Notes: a model not told the origin generated them from the sequence alone. A stretch of 64,000 bases of DNA from Chlamydoabsidia padenii (GCA_025330725.1 JAIWND010000008.1:1050539-1114538), one strand, 5' to 3'; numbered from the stretch's first letter, positions 46,611-57,531 are shown. A program made the numbers and translations.

Positions 46611-47413
46611 TCTAGTTGATTATCATTTTACTTGTTACAAATAAAAATGGGTTGTCTTTTTTTAATCTATCTTGGGTGGTGTAACGTGGGTTTAAAATCC
46701 CGCTGTCAAAAAATAGGTACCATGTCACTTGAATCAATGCATTATTGTATATCAGTAAAAAGTTTTAATGTGGGTATTCTATGGAAAACATACGAAAAAA
46801 TCTATTCTTACTTAATAACAAATATGTATGTATGCTTTGTATTGGGCTGGACGGGGTGCCGCAAAGATAAAATATGACTCATTAACAGATCATAGGGCAA
46901 ACGTAGGAAGTAAATACATATGATCTTCCTCAACACTTTCTTTGTAAGACAAAGAAAGAAAAATGCGGCGGGGTGAGAAATGTTTAATCTTTGCATGAAT
47001 CATCCGTGTCATCCACTCACGTGAGGTCGATGTTTAGCTACACTGTACCTACTTGACAAAATAGATCATCAATCACTGCAACTGGTACAAGGAGGAATAA
47101 ATCAATTTGACGAAAAAGGAAACTCCAGCACAATGCTTTATGCATGTAGACCAAGTCAGGCTAATTGAAACTAAACCAAGAAGGTTCGACAAGAATAAAT
47201 CACTCATTGGACATCACGCCACCACCACCACCACCTTTATTATCGTCACTTATAAAACCCAAGTCTAGTTTAAAATGAGAGGATGCATAATGGACCACAT
47301 CGAGGGAGTACACGGATTGTCGGGAATTGAAAAAATGTGAAGATGTATTTATAAAGGGAGGATCGAATTTAGATTCTTTTTCTTCTTCTTCTTTTTTCTT
47401 CTTCTTCTAAACC
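46611..47413. other. intergenic
   Basis: TTTAAAATCCCGC near 46691 and CGGGAATTGAAAA at 47321-47333 (80 bp before the next start) are motif copies. A (CCA)n tract lies near 47219-47235 and a CTT-rich leader precedes the next gene. No other gene seen. Confidence 0.4.
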
Positions 47414-47896
47414 ATGTTTAAAAAAGATTATTGTAAAAACACATTGCATTCGAGTACTTCCTCACTATCAATAGCATCCAGCAAAATCAAATCAGCATGG
47501 AGTCAACTCTCAGGTCTATTTACCCATATCAAATCGAACGGCTCTACTTCACCTTCTTCCTCATCCTTTACATTAGCATCATCAACATTTACCACCAATC
47601 AACATCGAACAGTAACATCATCCAGAAACACCAGTCTTAGCACCCCACCCTCTTCCTCCTTTACCTCAAGATCGTCCTCGGGATCCAAACATACACGAAA
47701 AAAGAAATGGATTGAGCGAAATAATGCGGTATCAGATATCACCGTGCCTCCCTTTAGTCCAACTTACTGTAAACCTAATGAATTCCCTTACTCCAACTTT
47801 TATGTTAAACTACCTAATGGGAAATGGATGATTCGGTATCGTTCTGGTGATCGCGACATACTTGGGACTGATGTTTTTGATGGTTATATGATATGA
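47414..47896 (+). CDS. small Ser-rich protein with conserved-looking C terminus, unknown
   Basis: A single-exon gene for 160 residues. The first 100 residues are Ser/Thr-rich and probably disordered, with a basic stretch HTRKKKWIERNN. The C-terminal 50 residues look folded and constrained: ITVPPFSPTYCKPNEFPYSN then FYVKLPNGKWMIRYRSGDRD and ILGTDVFDGYMI. I recall similar short proteins from other Mucorales but know no function. A CTT-rich leader and a CGGGAATTGAAAA motif upstream support transcription. Confidence 0.65.
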   Translation: MFKKDYCKNTLHSSTSSLSIASSKIKSAWSQLSGLFTHIKSNGSTSPSSSSFTLASSTFTTNQHRTVTSSRNTSLSTPPSSSFTSRSSSGSKHTRKKKWIERNNAVSDITVPPFSPTYCKPNEFPYSNFYVKLPNGKWMIRYRSGDRDILGTDVFDGYMI

Positions 47897-47978
47897 TACA
47901 GTCAACTCTCCTTTTAAAAACTTCTTCCCTCCTTTTTTAACTTTTTACTTTATTACTTTACTTGATCTAGCTTAAATA

Positions 47979-48018
<40 letters not shown>

Positions 48019-48370
48019 GTATTCTACCTTTTATTTATTATAATCTTACTTATATACTCACTATTCACTTACATTAATATTGATATATGCATTCATTCAC
48101 TCATTCATGTCCACCAACATACATATATTTGCTTGCCCCTTTGCCTCCCCCCTAGGTCATGTATTCATCTATATATAGATATGCATATACTCAGATGTAT
48201 ACTTTCCCTCCCTCCCTTCTCCTTTTTTCTTCCTTTTTCTTCTAATATTACTACTCTTTTTGGATCTTCATAGCAAGATCTACTTGCTTTGTATCATTCT
48301 CTCTCTCTCTTTTTTCTTTCTTCTCTTTTTACATCTCATAATAAAAACGTCATTTGATACTTTACAATCC
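47897..48370. other. pyrimidine-rich 3' region with CT microsatellite
   Basis: A (CT)n tract of about 30 nt lies at 47984-48014, then T/C-rich sequence. No gene seen. Confidence 0.6.
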
Positions 48371-48990
48371 AACTCGGTTAATGTTTAAAATGTTTTGGAT
48401 ACATACTAGACTTTGTCACTCCTTGTTGGCGGTTAATGTATCCCTTGTCTTTGTCTTTTAAAACAACAATTGGTGTGAAACTAACGCTGGTAACATCTCG
48501 ATCAGGCGGCGTTTGAACCCCCACCGCTATTCATGCAACTTTTTTTCTATATTGGGTTCTTTTTTTTTTCTTGGCCTGCAGATAACATCACCTTTTTACA
48601 AGTGTTATACCAAGCACCTACATCATCTTTTTGCACAGGGGTTAGAAATCAATTTCTTTGAAAAAAGGGGGAACCGCTTGGGAATGTTTGCATGTCTCCA
48701 CAAACAATCAAAAAAAGGAACCTCCGGCGCAAGTAAGAATAAATGCAACCAGGGGGGGGTAACTGGAATAATGTTCATAGTAAAACAGAGGATAAAAAAG
48801 CAGCACCTATGCATCATGTAAGATACTTGTTAGACAAAGGAGGTCCCATTTGGAGATCCTATATAGTCAATAGGGCAACAACAAAAAAATGACACTCATT
48901 TTGATGCATCCCGATTTGGACTTGAAACCCCGGTACCCGCATTGAAGTTGTTTTTCTAAAGCTTTCTGGCCATAGCAAACAAAACTAAAG
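48371..48990. other. intergenic, start of repeat-rich right end
   Basis: No supported gene. Loose variants of the recurrent motif (GGCGTTTGAACCCCCACCGC near 48507) are present. Confidence 0.35.
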
Positions 48991-49205
48991 TTTAAATCCC
49001 GCAGTGGGAAATGTTAGGCGCACGGAAAGCGCACACGGAATTTTGGAAGAGCACTACTTGCTCCATTGTTAACGGATGCTAATGATTAAAGTGGCCATGT
49101 GGACACTATGGCATATTTCCAACACACGTCACCGCAAAAGCCAAGTACAAAGACCCCTGTGTCAGTCAGTCCAGACTTGCGACGACTTTTAACTGTCATT
49201 TGTAA
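48991..49205 (+). repeat. dispersed repeat, copy 1 of an adjacent pair
   Basis: Begins TTTAAATCCCGC and carries the ordered blocks CTCCATTGTTAAC, AATGATTAAAGTGGCCATGT, CATATTTCCAACACA, AAGACCCCTGTGTCAGTCAG and TTGCGACGACTTTTAACT. Near-identical to the next unit. Confidence 0.85.
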
Positions 49206-49242
49206 GTAAGAAAGAAAAAGTACGTAGAGGAATCAGATTTCA

Positions 49243-49450
49243 TTTTCAGATCCCGCCTGCCTCTACTAAGATTTGGAAAGGCTTCTACTCGCTCCATTGT
49301 CAACAGATGCTAATGATTAAAGTGGCCATGTGGACACTATGGCATATTTCCAACACAAGTTACCGCAAAAGCCAAGTACAAAGACCCCTGTGTCAGTCAG
49401 TCCAGACTTGCGACGACTTTTAACTATCATTTGTAAGTAAGAAAGAAAAA
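49243..49450 (+). repeat. dispersed repeat, copy 2 of an adjacent pair
   Basis: Begins TTTTCAGATCCCGCCTGCCT, as does the first unit at 9575. The rest matches the unit at 48991 almost throughout. Confidence 0.85.
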
Positions 49451-50165
49451 AAGTACGAAGAGGAACCAGACAAATCCTCTTTCATATCCCGAAATTCATA
49501 CAAATGACCTCGATACCTTTTTGTCATCACAAATCGACTTTTGTCTATATAGATGGGTATAGCGATTATGGGTGGCTACAGGTCAATACCGCAATGTTGA
49601 AATTTATATAGATCTGCTACTGGTGCCACGATGGCGGACATATAAACAATGGTGACGCCGATCGGTACATTGCAATACTGGTCAATGGAGGTGGTAAAGA
49701 TAGTAGCAATACATAAAGACAGTAGAAACACATATAAATTAATAAAAGACACTCAGATGCAATAGAGGCATTTCTATATGCAACAATACATATAGATGAA
49801 TAGAAGGCATATGGATGAATAGAAGGCATATAGATAAAATCAAGGCATACTGGTGGAGTGAAGCCATGTAGATGCATCAAAGTTATTGTACATATTTATT
49901 AAAAAAAAAACCCGCCCTTTTTAAATCCATATATGGGAAAGAGAAGTCCAGCAAAACACCGTATAATGTAATTGGGTTATTAGCTGTACGTCAAAAATTC
50001 ATTAGTCATGTCAAGTTATAGGACAGTAAAGGGTAGTGAATAAGATAAGTGGCTTTATTTAATAAGATTATATAGATATTTATAATCTATGATCTATGGG
50101 GCATAAGGGATAATAATCAATACAATATGACAATATAATAAACACTACTGTAATAATATAAAAGA
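49451..50165. other. gene-free stretch with a short tandem repeat
   Basis: No gene supported. About 49793-49835 contains tandem GATGAATAGAAGGCATATGG-type units, and more loosely related AGGCAT units continue to about 49870. Confidence 0.45.
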
Positions 50166-50560
50166 AGCAAGTTCACCAATTGCCATTTTTTCCTGCTTGA
50201 TTAACTTGAGCTCGTCAACAGCCGCCATAACAGGATTTGAGTCTTCATTATATTGATGTAAGGATTTGCCTTTCAGTGCCACCCAGTGCTTCTTGATAGT
50301 ACGTTGTAACCGATTATACCCACTAAAAAGCTTGCCCTTCCAACACAGCTTGTAGTTCTTCCACCATTTTCACATGAGTGTAGCCAAAGAATTCCGCCAG
50401 AGATTCGTATCTTGCCATCCATTGCTACGTTTCCGTTCCAAAAGCTGGAATCTAACTCGTCGTCGTCGTTCCAAGTAGGTGTTGGAGATGGTCTTGTCAT
50501 TCACGTCGTTCCTTGTCACATTACATAAACCAAGTATGAAACAACCAACAAAAGTCAAAG
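50166..50560 (-). pseudogene. fragment of an unknown multi-copy gene, frameshifted
   Basis: On the minus strand, MARYESLAEFFGYTHVKMVE then ELQAVLEGQAF is followed after a one-base shift by SGYNRLQRTIKKHWVALKGK and EDSNPVMAAVDELKLIKQEK. The two blocks clearly belong together but are in different frames near 50320; a stop also precedes the first block. Similar 'RYESL..FFG...' plus 'RTI...W..LHG' arrangements are known to me from repeated Mucorales genes of unknown function. No intact start is visible. Confidence 0.5.
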
Positions 50561-50584
50561 CCTACAACCAGAGGAAATGTGATT

Positions 50585-51100
50585 AGTAACATTGTCTTTT
50601 CATGTTTTTTTTTTCTTCTTTATTTACTTTGTACGAGAAACAAAGAGAGATCACGAAACACCAGAGACAACAGTCGAGGAAGAAAGCCCAACCATAACGC
50701 AAGAAGATAAGCCTTCAATAAGAGCAAGAAGAATGATGAGTAACATTATCTTTTCATGTTTTTTTTTTCTTTACTTACAATAAAGTACCCATAAGCATTG
50801 TACATCATGATCCATCCCCAAGAATCAAATGGAGCGCCGTAACTGGTGGCTAGTGCAACATGCCCGAGAATAGGTAGATCCACAATAATGCTTCAACATA
50901 CCAGACATCCCGCTTTACCAGCACAACCCATTCGGTAGCAGATCCAGGTGTGGAACAAGACACGATGTCGCCTACGTCCTGCCACGGCAAAAAGGCTAGG
51001 CCTAATCACTATTCTACACAAAGGTAGCCGCCTTGCAAAACCTGCCAACTTATCCAATTGATTACTAACAGGAGACTCCACATATCAGAGACAAAGAGGG
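50585..51100. other. degenerate region with a direct repeat and a short coding-like block
   Basis: Two direct repeats, about 38 bp each (around 50585-50622 and 50735-50770), share GTAACATT.TCTTTTCATG plus a T-run. On the minus strand, about 50770-50890, an open block reads DLPILGHVALATSYGAPFDS followed by WGWIMMYNAYGYF and a consensus GTAAGT donor, as if an exon, but no complete gene could be built. Confidence 0.3.
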
Positions 51101-51443
51101 AGCATAAACCTAGTGTAAATAATTAGCAATTCAGTTAGAGTATAAAACAGTAACAACTTTGGCAGATTATTTTTCAAGATGCATCGACTTACCTTTATGA
51201 TCAGAATCATACTAAAAGGGAGGAAGCCATGAGATTACATCTACCACAAAATAGATTTTCCATGTAGACAGCCATTAGGTGATTCATGAATTACTTTTGT
51301 GTGTGAATTAATCCATCTTGTAATCATGGCCAGCCAACAATAGGAATGAGTGCGGGTGACAACTTGTCTGTCAAGCAAAGGTTCTTGAAGGGGGGTTATT
51401 TAAAGGGGAGGTTTTTGTATAGGGGAGTTTAAACAAACAAAAA

Positions 51444-51485
<42 letters not shown>

Positions 51486-52326
51486 AAGAGAAGGAAAGAA
51501 AAGGCAATGTGGCGGAATTTTAATAACTCGGCGAAAAAGCATTTCTTTCTTCTTTGCCTTCCCATTCCAAAGACAATCAACTTGGTCCTCTTCAATAGGG
51601 AACTCCCATTTGTTGTAACGATTGAATGATGACGATAAACAAAAAGAGGTGACGAAGCAACTAACTTTGTGGTAGTAATGGGCTCTCTTGGAAATCATCC
51701 AAACAGGATCAACTCGGCAAAGGTAAAAGAAAGGCATAAAGAGAAAGTGGTAGTAATGTATACTATCTCTTTCTTCTTGGACAATCACCTTACCCAAGAC
51801 TATAATACTAATACTTTTCAATTCATGTCGATGTAGAATCGTCACCTACCAATTAACCATTGACGAATCTCTTTTTGGCTGATACAACAAACAGGGAAAA
51901 AGGACAACGTTCTCTGAATGGAATGCAATAGGCTTTGGTTGAAAAGAAGAATAATGCTATAGCAAACGCAGTGAACATCAAGGGTGGATTGGGTGGTCAA
52001 GTGCGACGATAGTACACCTCTTGATTGCAACTGGGGATATATAAGAATGTCAAATCAATCATTGGTCCAGCAAGATCAAAATACGATGTCTTGTGGATAA
52101 CAATGGTGGTAGATTGGTTTTATATTGGTTTTATTGTAGATATAGTGTTATATTTAATCTTAATGTCAATAAAGTCTTGTTTTATCATGTGTTTGCTGGT
52201 CAATATAATTATGTCTACCAATGAAAGTGTTTCTATCATAAATGATTTATGTATCACGATGGATAACGGCTATATACATGATGAATCGTGTAAAGTCCAA
52301 AATTAGTTGGACAGCTAAAATACCAA
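51101..52326. other. no firm gene; poly-A tract
   Basis: An A-run of about 36 nt lies at 51445-51480. Minus-strand frames around 51429-51845 have no recognisable motif. Nothing else supported. Confidence 0.3.
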
Positions 52327-52473
52327 TGCCCGCCGGTTACCCCCAATTGGTGTTGTTACTTCTACTGCTGTTGCTGTTGCTGTGTTCATGTTGGCAGTGG
52401 GCTAAAAGCACGAAAAAAAAAAAAGATGAAGAGGATGAGGATGAGGATACACCATTGAAAAATAACTCTTAAT
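52327..52473 (+). CDS. very small Leu-rich single-span ORF, doubtful
   Basis: From ATG 52327 a 48-codon frame gives MPAGYPQLVLLLLLLLLLLC, then a Lys-rich and an Asp/Glu-rich tail. It could be a tiny membrane protein or a chance frame over (CTG)-like repeats. No splice or family support. Confidence 0.2.
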
Positions 52474-52499
52474 TGGCATACATCAGAAATAATAACACT

Positions 52500-52622
52500 T
52501 AATAAACATATTGTAAAAATAACAATAATTATACATTAATGGCAAAAATAACAATAATTTCATACTAATGGCACAAATAACAATAACTTTGTAATAATGG
52601 CACAAATAACATTTACTATGTA
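52500..52622 (+). repeat. ~30-bp minisatellite
   Basis: About four imperfect units of TAATGGCACAAATAACAATA plus a variable AATTTCATAC-like end. Confidence 0.75.
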
Positions 52623-52758
52623 TTTGTAATTTTTTCGTTTTTGTTTGATATTTCGAAAATTTGACCCCGATAATAAGCATAACATGATGAAAAGTCTTTG
52701 GTATTTTTTTTTTCAAACGTAAATTGCTCCTCTCCTAGGCTACCCCTGGCAACGACAC

Positions 52759-53550
52759 TTGGTTTGCTGGATTGGGAAAATCATGCACAATCGGGATCTG
52801 AAAATAAAACACAGCCTTCACTTGCATAAATCAAATCTCATTGTTCTGTACGTACCCCTGGAAGAAGAAATGGAAAATTATGATGCAAAGCAAGCACAGA
52901 AGTTGGTGAAGGTCCACTCCAACAACATCCAAGCTCAAAAAATTAGTAACCATTCAAGTACCGACTATTGCCACCATGTCATGAAGAAAAAAAGGAGCAA
53001 ACCAATATCAGTGCCATTGAAGGATATCTGTTGGATGGAGATTGAACAAATGCAAGAAAACCAAGACAATCAGCACCATGTTTACATTGGGACCTTACAT
53101 GAAAGTCAGCAATACCGACATCTTCTACACATATTCTACCACCAATCTCCATGGATCAAGAAGCAAAACCATGGTATGGAAAGATTCAACGGCAGGACCT
53201 ATGCATCTGCGACAAAAGCATTAATACGAAACCCAGTGGTCTCGAGTTGAAAGCCCGCCAAGTCAAATCAGTTGTGTTTTATGGGGATGCTGGCCAAGGT
53301 CATGGTTCAAGAATCAAAGGATACCAGCGCGACCAAGTTATAACAATCTTTCAAGGAAAAGACAACAGTCCATGAAACTAATGAATACCTTACATCGAAA
53401 CTATGTTGCCTTTGTAATTCTCGGGTTGTTCACCAACGGCGGCGGAATAGCACCAAACTGAATTCAGGGATCGTGGTCTGTATCAGCTCTGATTGCATTG
53501 GAAGAACGAATGTATTTGCTTCGTGGGGTGGGACCAAACTGCAGCAATAA
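52759..53550 (+). pseudogene. decayed multi-copy gene with TnpB/Fanzor-like zinc-ribbon tail
   Basis: Coding blocks in all three frames line up in order. From 52759 one frame runs through about 53150. From about 53090 another reads YMKVSNTDIFYTYSTTNLHG then SRSKTMVWKDSTAGPM. From about 53200 the next reads KPSGLELKARQVKSVVFYGD then AGQGHGSRIKGYQR. From about 53358 a further shifted frame reads KTTVHETNEYLTSKLCCLCN, and downstream VVCISSDC and RTNVFASW, to TAA at 53548. The T-N-E-Y-x-T-S-K-x-C-x-x-C plus later C-x4-C arrangement resembles the RuvC/zinc-ribbon end of TnpB and Fanzor nucleases. At least two frameshifts make it dead. Fanzor identity is inference; it could be another DDE- or RuvC-type transposon protein. 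Confidence 0.5.
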
Positions 53551-53820
53551 ACTTGTTGAAAAAAGGAGTTTACAAAATGGCGACTAATATCGACTACCCC
53601 GTTTTTACACCAGCAACAACAGCAACAGCACAAAGTTTATCCAATTATTTATGCGGTGGCGAGGTGTAATGTAGTAATGGTAAGTTGCATGAATCCTCAT
53701 ATCCGTAGTATCGCTAACTGAATTTTTCATTCGCCGACTAATGACTTCAAAAAGGTTGGTCTTTTTTTTTTCCCTAACACTTTCCATCATGACAAAGGAA
53801 CCCACTGGCCTGCGGCCCAG

Positions 53821-54030
53821 ATGGTAGCAGACCCATTCTTCATCCTAAGTGAAGTGTATTTGGAACCATTTCTCCGGCGATGGGACCTGATAGTGTTAGT
53901 GCATGTCAAGATGGGAAACTCTCATCTCCATAGATTATCTCCAAAGGTATTCAAGCAATTGGTGTCAGGAAACAATCCTGCCACTCCTTTATTACGGCGA
54001 CATAGAATGAACTTTGGGCTCCTTCACTGA
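53821..54030 (+). other. short coding-like block, unknown
   Basis: An open frame of 69 codons reads MVADPFFILSEVYLEPFLRR then WDLIVLVHVKMGNSHLHRLS and PKVFKQLVSGNNPATPLLRR. Amino-acid composition looks protein-like, but there is no recognised family and no clear neighbouring exons. It lies about 215 bp before a 3' block shared with the pseudogene at 60-62 kb and may belong to a similar element. Confidence 0.3.
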
Positions 54031-54244
54031 TTACCCTCAAGTACATGTGTAGATTTGGACAATGCCACCACTTCTCCTGGTTGAATATCATTCCTTCTCT
54101 GGGTCTTTTTTTTTCTTGGCAGGTGCTTCTCTCTCTCTTCCTTTTTTGAAAAAAGGTTGCCCTATGGTAATTCAAGTCTATACCCGATACTCTGTCCAAC
54201 GTAGATTAGTTGTAGTAATTGGTTTCCCCTTGTATCTCTATCTG

Positions 54245-54371
54245 TTTGTACATGAACTTCCAATAAAACTTTGATTTGTACACAATCTTTTTTGTTGTTG
54301 TTGTTGTTGATTTTTGTTTTACCAGAGTATTTGCGCGCCATTATCCAAAGACAAAATAATGCCACATCGAA
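54245..54371 (+). repeat. shared 3' block, copy 1
   Basis: GAACTTCCAATAAAACTTTG, TTTTGTTTTACCAGAGTATT, TGCGCGCCA and CAAAATAATGCCACATCG occur in the same order at 62178-62302. Confidence 0.8.
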
Positions 54372-54921
54372 ATTCACTTGGGACGACATCCTACTTTGTC
54401 AACTATGACTCCAGAATGACTGTATAAAGTGTTACAGATGTTTTTTTTATTACATTTAATTTAAAAACAAGAATCATATCTATTCTATGGTAAAGGGGAG
54501 ACTAAAGTACATGTGTGTGAAGAGGTAGGGGGAAGAGAGATAAATAAAGCCAGAGATCAATATCACCACTTTGTTCATCGTGGTAATCCAAACCCAATGT
54601 TGTCCGATCATCACCCTATCCTACTGAATAAAGAGTTATGTTGCCATTTCCATATCCGTCAAGTCTCGAATGTCAAGAGGATGAGAGTTTTCGTGATATG
54701 ATGGTTGATAATTGATGAGATATCCAGTTTTCCCCGCACCCACCAATTAGATCTATTTGCTGAGGAGGTGATCGGATTGTAGCAGGTGTGCCAAGAAAAA
54801 CCGCGTCGTTCGCATGTAAAACATAATCGGGTGGCTTTCGTAATGGTCGAGATATCTTGCGAAGGGTAGTTGTGTCGTTTATTTTTACATAGAATTGTCA
54901 TCGTAAATGTCGATTTACATA

Positions 54922-55610
54922 TTTAGAGATAGATGAGTCGTCCTAGTTTCTGCTTGTATTTGCTGGTATTTGGTTCACCCGATCCACCTTCCTTTTCCAC
55001 CACCCGTTTGTTGAAGGTGCATACAGCCAGACGCAAGGAGTTAGTATGTATTGATTCTACCTAAACATAAATAAGCTATTGGTATAAAAGCCGGGCTACA
55101 TTTTCATCACCTTTTTTTTTCTACTTACCTTCACTCATGAGTTTCGGGAGGGAATCGCTACCGTCAGTAGACACCACATTACCACAGAGTCAATTGCTTC
55201 ACCACCGCTGCTGTTCCCATTGTGGTTTCTTTACTGATGTGTTACATAGAAGCTGAATCAACCTTGGTGTTGTGCTTCATAGTATGTAGTCGAGTTATTA
55301 ACTTGTAGAGGGTGTCCTTCAGGTAGAGTGGGGTCCATGAGTGTTATCCAATACTATGCCTGTGCGATCCATCGCCACATACGCCTTGAGTGGAGCCATG
55401 TTTTATATATAAAAGTTGTCGCTTGTAAACTTGTCACCATTAGGCCATCTTCCATTTGACTTTTCTTCTTTCGATTCTGCTGAGGGTATGTCAACTGACA
55501 AGGTACAGTGTCACTTGAGTAAAAAATAAAATAAAAGTCAGTCAACAGTACAAAGGATTAATAGACTCATTTACCTTCACAATGGGAGTAGTGTATCAGC
55601 ATTTATATTC
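54922..55610 (-). pseudogene. remnant of an unknown Mucorales-type gene family
   Basis: On the minus strand, a block near 55356-55510 reads SDTVPCQLTYPQQNRKKKSQ then MEDGLMVTSLQATTFIYKT. Exons at about 55129-55180 and 54922-55060 join in frame as NVVSTDGSDSLPKLMSE|VES, IHTNSLRLAVCTFNKRVVEK and SKYKQKLGRLIYL with TAA at 54922. Frame is lost between the two blocks. The 'SD...YP.QNRK...MEDG' stretch resembles a repeated hypothetical protein family I know from Mucorales; the function is unknown. No start is visible. Confidence 0.45.
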
Positions 55611-55709
55611 AAAAGTATCTTCGCTTGAGATTGGTAGATATAATGTTGAAGTAAGGAAAAGAAAGGAGAAAAAGACTTTTGAAAAGCAAATTTTCTTTTC
55701 ATAGGTCTA

Positions 55710-55726
55710 TTTTCAAATCCCGCGCC
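55710..55726. promoter_or_regulatory. TTTTCAAATCCCGCGCC motif copy
   Basis: A perfect copy of the recurrent motif about 100-150 bp 5' of the decayed minus-strand gene. Confidence 0.35.
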
Positions 55727-55984
55727 AACAGACAAAACAGTTTTTTTTTTGTTTATGCAACGTGTTCGCCTTGGATCACGTAGTATAAAGGCGCGCCATA
55801 TTTAATTGTAGAAGATTATCATAAAAAGTTATAAACAGAGTACATGTGTTTTGTAATCAGGCAACATCAATACAGATGCAAGGTAAATGAACCCCGTAAG
55901 AAAGTAGAGCATTTTCTCGCTACAAGCGACCTTTAAAAATGAGATCGATTAACTCCCCCCAAAAAAATATTTAGTTTTATCACC

Positions 55985-56720
55985 AATATCAAGAGGCTTC
56001 TTTATTATCTGCCTTGTCTATCGAGTTACTTAACAAGTGTAACGTTGTCTTTGTCGATCTTACTTTGATTAAATATCTACTTTTATTGGCTATCCTATTG
56101 CCATTTGTCTTATTTACAGTTACCTTACAAGCGTAACTATTGTCTTTTGTGATCTTACTTTGGTGCAAGATCTATTTTTATTTTACTTTTAAATCCCGCT
56201 TTTCAAATTGGGATTTTTTTTTTTTTTTTTTCTCTTTGTTACGCCTGAATTCCAACCTCCAACAATTTTTGAAATGGTCGGGTTCAGAAAACATTTGTAA
56301 TCGGCGAACCAAAATTTAAAATTAGTTTCAGTATACTTACCCCTGAATTCTGATAGTATAAATATCCCCTCTCTTTCCTCAGAATTCATTTCTCTTTTCT
56401 TTAGTTTTTTAGTTTTACTCAAGTTTCTCTTTTAATAAAAAACTTCAATACAATTCAAAAGGTCTTTATTACAAGCTACCTCTCCTTATTATCAAGTTAC
56501 TTAACAAGTTTACTACTGTCTTTATTGCTCTTAATTTGGAACAAGAGCCCCCTTTTTATTTTATTTTTAAAATCCCGACACCGCTTTGGGATTATCTCTC
56601 TCTCCCTCTTATTTGACAAGTACATTCAAGTACATTCAAAAGGTTGAATCCAAACCAAAAAGATTCTGGTGCTCACTACTTTATTACATACAAAACATAC
56701 TTTTTGAACCTAAGATACTC
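55985..56720 (+). repeat. degenerate tandem repeat block
   Basis: Three imperfect units of roughly 100-130 bp share GAGTTACTTAACAAGTGTAA, TTGTCTTTGTCGATCTTACT and TTTTTATTTTACTTTTAAAT followed by CCCG. Two of them (about 56175 and 56555) continue with a hairpin-like AAATCCC...GGGATT. The second ends with ACAAGTACATTCAAAAGGTT and AAAGATTCTGGTGCTCACTA, which recur at 62.77-62.90 kb. Confidence 0.65.
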
Positions 56721-56807
56721 TAACAACTACCAGATTTAGCCGTATCAGGTCAAACCCTGAGATTGTTTTAGACCCCGCTTCAAGTCGCGAAAAAGCAAAA
56801 AAATAAA

Positions 56808-56889
56808 CGTCAGCTGCAGGATTTGAACCTGCGCAGGCAGAGCCTATGTGATTTCGAGTCACACTCCTTAACCACTCGGACAAACTGAC
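56808..56889 (-). tRNA. tRNA-Ser (anticodon CGA)
   Basis: The minus strand folds as a complete class II tRNA. Acceptor GTCAGTT pairs with AGCTGAC with G as discriminator. The D-arm is TCCGAGTGGTTAAGGA. The anticodon arm is TGTGA-CTCGAAA-TCACA with anticodon CGA. A long variable arm (AGGC-TCT-GCCT) follows, and the T-arm is GCAGG-TTCAAAT-CCTGC. No intron. A T-run (A-run on the + strand, about 56797-56803) lies just downstream as a pol III terminator. The long variable arm and anticodon agree on serine (codon UCG). Confidence 0.95.
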
Positions 56890-57136
56890 TTTATTTTAAT
56901 AAAAATTTTAATGTAATATATAAAGCACACTTTTTAAACGTCACGTGACACAATTTCTATGCTTTTGATTGGCTAAAATTTAAGCTGACATAAAGTAGGC
57001 CTTGGTGTGACAAAAGCAAAAATCCGGCACTGATACTGTCTGTATGGGTTTTATTTACAAACAAACAAAAAAAAAAAAAAAAACGAGTGTGCTTTGAATA
57101 ATATAAAGTTGACTAATGTAAGAGGGGATATATATT

Positions 57137-57450
57137 CTACAAAGGAAATGATTTGTTCTTCTTGATTGGACCATCTTGACTGTATAAGAAGAATTGAATA
57201 AAGATCTATAAAAGGAAGAAGAAAAAAGTAAATGAATTTTCTTTTTCTTTTTTTCGATACACAGTAAAACATGTTTGTATAAGCACTTACTATAAAGTCA
57301 AACAACAAGGTTCCGCTGCTTCCGATGATCCAAGAGAGGTTGACCAAAAGATAATGTGGATCGGTAGAGCGCAAAAAGATAGACTAAGATACAAACATGC
57401 ATTAATCATCCACCCGCCCGCCCCAAATATATATTAGTAAGTTATCCTTC

Positions 57451-57531
<81 letters not shown>

